From the NCBI GenBank assembly GCA_003695835.1, contig RFHN01000236.1, positions 1 to 15,881 of the forward strand: 15,881 bases of DNA, read 5' to 3'. Position numbers and translations under genes: made by a program. Origin of the DNA: Armatimonadota bacterium (lineage in GTDB: Bacteria; Armatimonadota; Fimbriimonadia; Fimbriimonadales; ATM1). Each line of letters opens with the position of its first letter. The first letter of the stretch is position 1. Shown one piece after another: positions 15,012 through 15,881 of this stretch. The notes beneath the pieces are model-generated. The model ran no database searches. It had not been told where the DNA came from and worked only from the letters and a program-made list of their open reading frames with translations.

Positions 15012-15044
15012 GTATCATGAGGGCGCTTGCGCCCGTTATGATAC
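15012..15044. repeat. Interrupted inverted repeat upstream of the CHRD gene
   Basis: Outer arms GTATCAT (15012..15018) and ATGATAC (15038..15044) are perfectly complementary, as are inner arms GGGCGC (15021..15026) and GCGCCC (15029..15034) around a TT loop. Small unpaired GA and GTT bulges separate the two parts. In the CHRD transcript this would be a leader hairpin ending 2 nt before the Shine-Dalgarno, if the promoter lies upstream. It could instead be a protein-binding dyad serving the divergent CHRD and IscA-type genes. It is not followed by a T-run on either strand, so it is not a typical terminator. Confidence 0.6.
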
Positions 15045-15111
15045 GTGGATAAGTACGCGCTCCGGGCGCGCTCCGTTCCCAGCAAAGTGGGCAGGAAGCG
15101 TCGCCGGGAGG

Positions 15112-15117
15112 TATACT
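15112..15117 (+). promoter_or_regulatory. -10 box just before the IscA-type gene
   Basis: TATACT is followed by 6 nt (GCCGGC) and ATG at 15124, the same geometry as at 7703..7708, and predicts a leaderless transcript. However, GGAGG at 15107..15111 lies 12 nt before the ATG and could act as a distant ribosome site on a longer mRNA. The two readings cannot both apply to one transcript. Confidence 0.5.
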
Positions 15118-15123
15118 GCCGGC

Positions 15124-15519
15124 ATGGATCCTAAGGGTCAAGAGGTCGAGTTTCCGATCACCTTGACCCAGCGAGCAATCGAACGGGTCAAGGCGATCCG
15201 GGCCCGGGAAGGGCGCGAAGCGGCGTTCTTACGTGTCGGTGTTCGCGGTGGCGGCTGCTCAGGCCTCTCTTACGTGACACGCCTGGACGAGCAGAGGACC
15301 GCACTGGATCTCTCCAAGGACTTCGACGGACTGGAAGTCGTCGTGGATCAGAAATCAGCCGAGTTCCTGCGGGGGGCTGTCTTGGACTACACCGGTCAAC
15401 TGATCGGAGGAGGTTTCCGCATTGACAACCCGAACGCCGAACGAGGCTGCGGGTGTGGGTCCAGTTTCACTCCGAAGCGCGTCGCAAAACCAGAGGATTC
15501 TGAAGCGGTTGGATCTTGA
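15124..15519 (+). CDS. IscA/HesB-type iron-sulfur cluster carrier
   Basis: This 131-residue protein is an A-type Fe-S carrier, which receives clusters from a scaffold and passes them to target enzymes in the cytosol. The three conserved cysteines are Cys45 in RGGGCSGLSY, and Cys109 and Cys111 in RGCGCGSSF. The usual segments ITLTQRAIERVKAI near the N-terminus and LDYTGQLIGGGFRIDNPNA before the CGC pair are also present. A tail of about 16 residues follows the CGCGSSF end that normally closes the family. Upstream in-frame codons reach 14917 but would overlap the divergent CHRD gene, and the family N-terminus fits ATG at 15124. IscA, ErpA and SufA cannot be separated from sequence alone, and no isc or suf genes are adjacent, which favours a stand-alone ErpA-like role. 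Its last 53 bp overlap the gene coming from the right edge. Confidence 0.93.
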   Translation: MDPKGQEVEFPITLTQRAIERVKAIRAREGREAAFLRVGVRGGGCSGLSYVTRLDEQRTALDLSKDFDGLEVVVDQKSAEFLRGAVLDYTGQLIGGGFRIDNPNAERGCGCGSSFTPKRVAKPEDSEAVGS

Positions 15520-15881
15520 TCCAATCGCTCTTTCGCGCGAGCACCTTCGCTCCCTCGACGCGCCAATCTCCGGGCGCGGGAATGTAGACGGCCGCGCTGC
15601 CGAGCCACTCGGGTAGGCGAACGGTCCACTCGTTGCGCTCGCCGATCGCACGAAGTACACCCTGCTCTGCGTCGAACGCCGACGTACCGCCGGTGAGCAA
15701 CATGGCGCGCGCGAAAGCCGTGGGAAACGCCTCCAGCACGACTCCCATCATGCCGACGTACTCGACCATCTCGGTCTTCCCTTCCTCCGGAGAGATCCGA
15801 GGACCTCGCAGGAAGACGCGCTCGACGTGCGGCCGGAGCGCAGTGTGCCAGTACTTCTGCAGATCGCCCGCGCCAGCGCCC
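15467..15881 (-). CDS. Unrecognised protein, C-terminal part only
   Basis: An open minus-strand frame runs from the right edge to TGA at 15467..15469, about 137 codons without a stop, so its N-terminus lies outside the window. The visible part begins with a probably helical region (DLQKYWHTALRPHVERVFLR, then MVEYVGMMGVVLEAFPTAFA) and ends in beta-like segments (EWTVRLPEWLGSAAVYIP, GDWRVEGAKVLARK, DWIKIQPLQNPLVLRRASE). I recognise no family. It contains well-spaced Trp, Tyr and Phe residues and reads like protein, whereas the competing frames here are Arg/Ser/Pro-rich, so I take it as a real gene. An internal ATG at 15769 is not needed as a start. Its 3' end overlaps the IscA-type gene by 53 bp, so either the overlap is genuine or this frame is degraded at its end. 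Confidence 0.6.
   Translation of the reverse strand, partial: GAGAGDLQKYWHTALRPHVERVFLRGPRISPEEGKTEMVEYVGMMGVVLEAFPTAFARAMLLTGGTSAFDAEQGVLRAIGERNEWTVRLPEWLGSAAVYIPAPGDWRVEGAKVLARKSDWIKIQPLQNPLVLRRASE

Noticed and set aside
14917..15123. Longer N-terminus for the IscA-type protein
   Set aside because: It runs antisense into the CHRD gene, and the family N-terminus begins at about ITLTQRA, close after ATG at 15124.
15355..15660. Alternative minus-strand frame near the right end
   Set aside because: Its Arg/Ser/Pro-rich composition suggests a shadow, and it lies largely antisense to the Fe-S carrier. The frame ending at 15467 reads more like protein and runs to the window edge.
1..15881. CRISPR arrays, tRNA or rRNA genes, insertion sequences, phage genes, defence or toxin-antitoxin systems
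   Set aside because: None was seen on either strand. The window is almost fully occupied by recognised or plausible chromosomal genes with short gaps.

Overview
The window looks like an ordinary, gene-dense stretch of a GC-rich bacterial chromosome. The best guess at the host is Armatimonadota, possibly the Fimbriimonadia. That guess rests on the type of prepilin (an AFTL..ELLVVIAIIAI start, an ILFPVF.QA continuation and a C-terminal H-X9-DG motif), a PEP-CTERM surface protein, and GC-rich coding sequence. It is an inference from remembered family features, not a database result. I see no IS element, prophage, CRISPR array, tRNA or rRNA, and no gap between genes longer than about 130 bp.

Layout, left to right. 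A secreted protein gene runs leftward off the window start (<1..1120, -). Divergent from it are a probable lipoprotein (1196..2101) and a family-9 glycosyltransferase (2098..3141), which overlap by 4 nt. A type IV pilin-like protein follows (3234..4040) and meets gyrA (4041..6491, -) stop codon to stop codon. Upstream of gyrA on the same strand is a membrane site-2 protease with two CBS repeats (6544..7674, -). It is divergent from an M1-like zinc peptidase (7715..9535), which overlaps by 4 nt a divergent ketol-acid reductoisomerase (9532..10563).

The right part holds a leftward three-gene cluster: a dicarboxylate/amino-acid symporter (12849..14360), LemA (12285..12845) and a DUF2207 protein (10495..12288). 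Upstream of it is a CHRD-domain PEP-CTERM protein gene (14460..14996, -) with a clear intrinsic terminator. Divergent from that is an IscA/HesB-type Fe-S carrier gene (15124..15519). The C-terminal part of an unrecognised protein (15467..>15881, -) enters from the right edge.

The points most worth a second look are not a single new system. (1) Several genes have a TATACT box placed so that transcription would begin at or next to the start codon, including two back-to-back genes in a 40-bp gap whose promoters must overlap. (2) GyrA lacks both residues that anchor quinolones. (3) The reductoisomerase and the M1 peptidase, which share an operon, both depart from family motifs. (4) All three convergent gene pairs abut or overlap at their 3' ends. 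(5) The symporter carries an insertion of roughly 80 residues after its first membrane helix.
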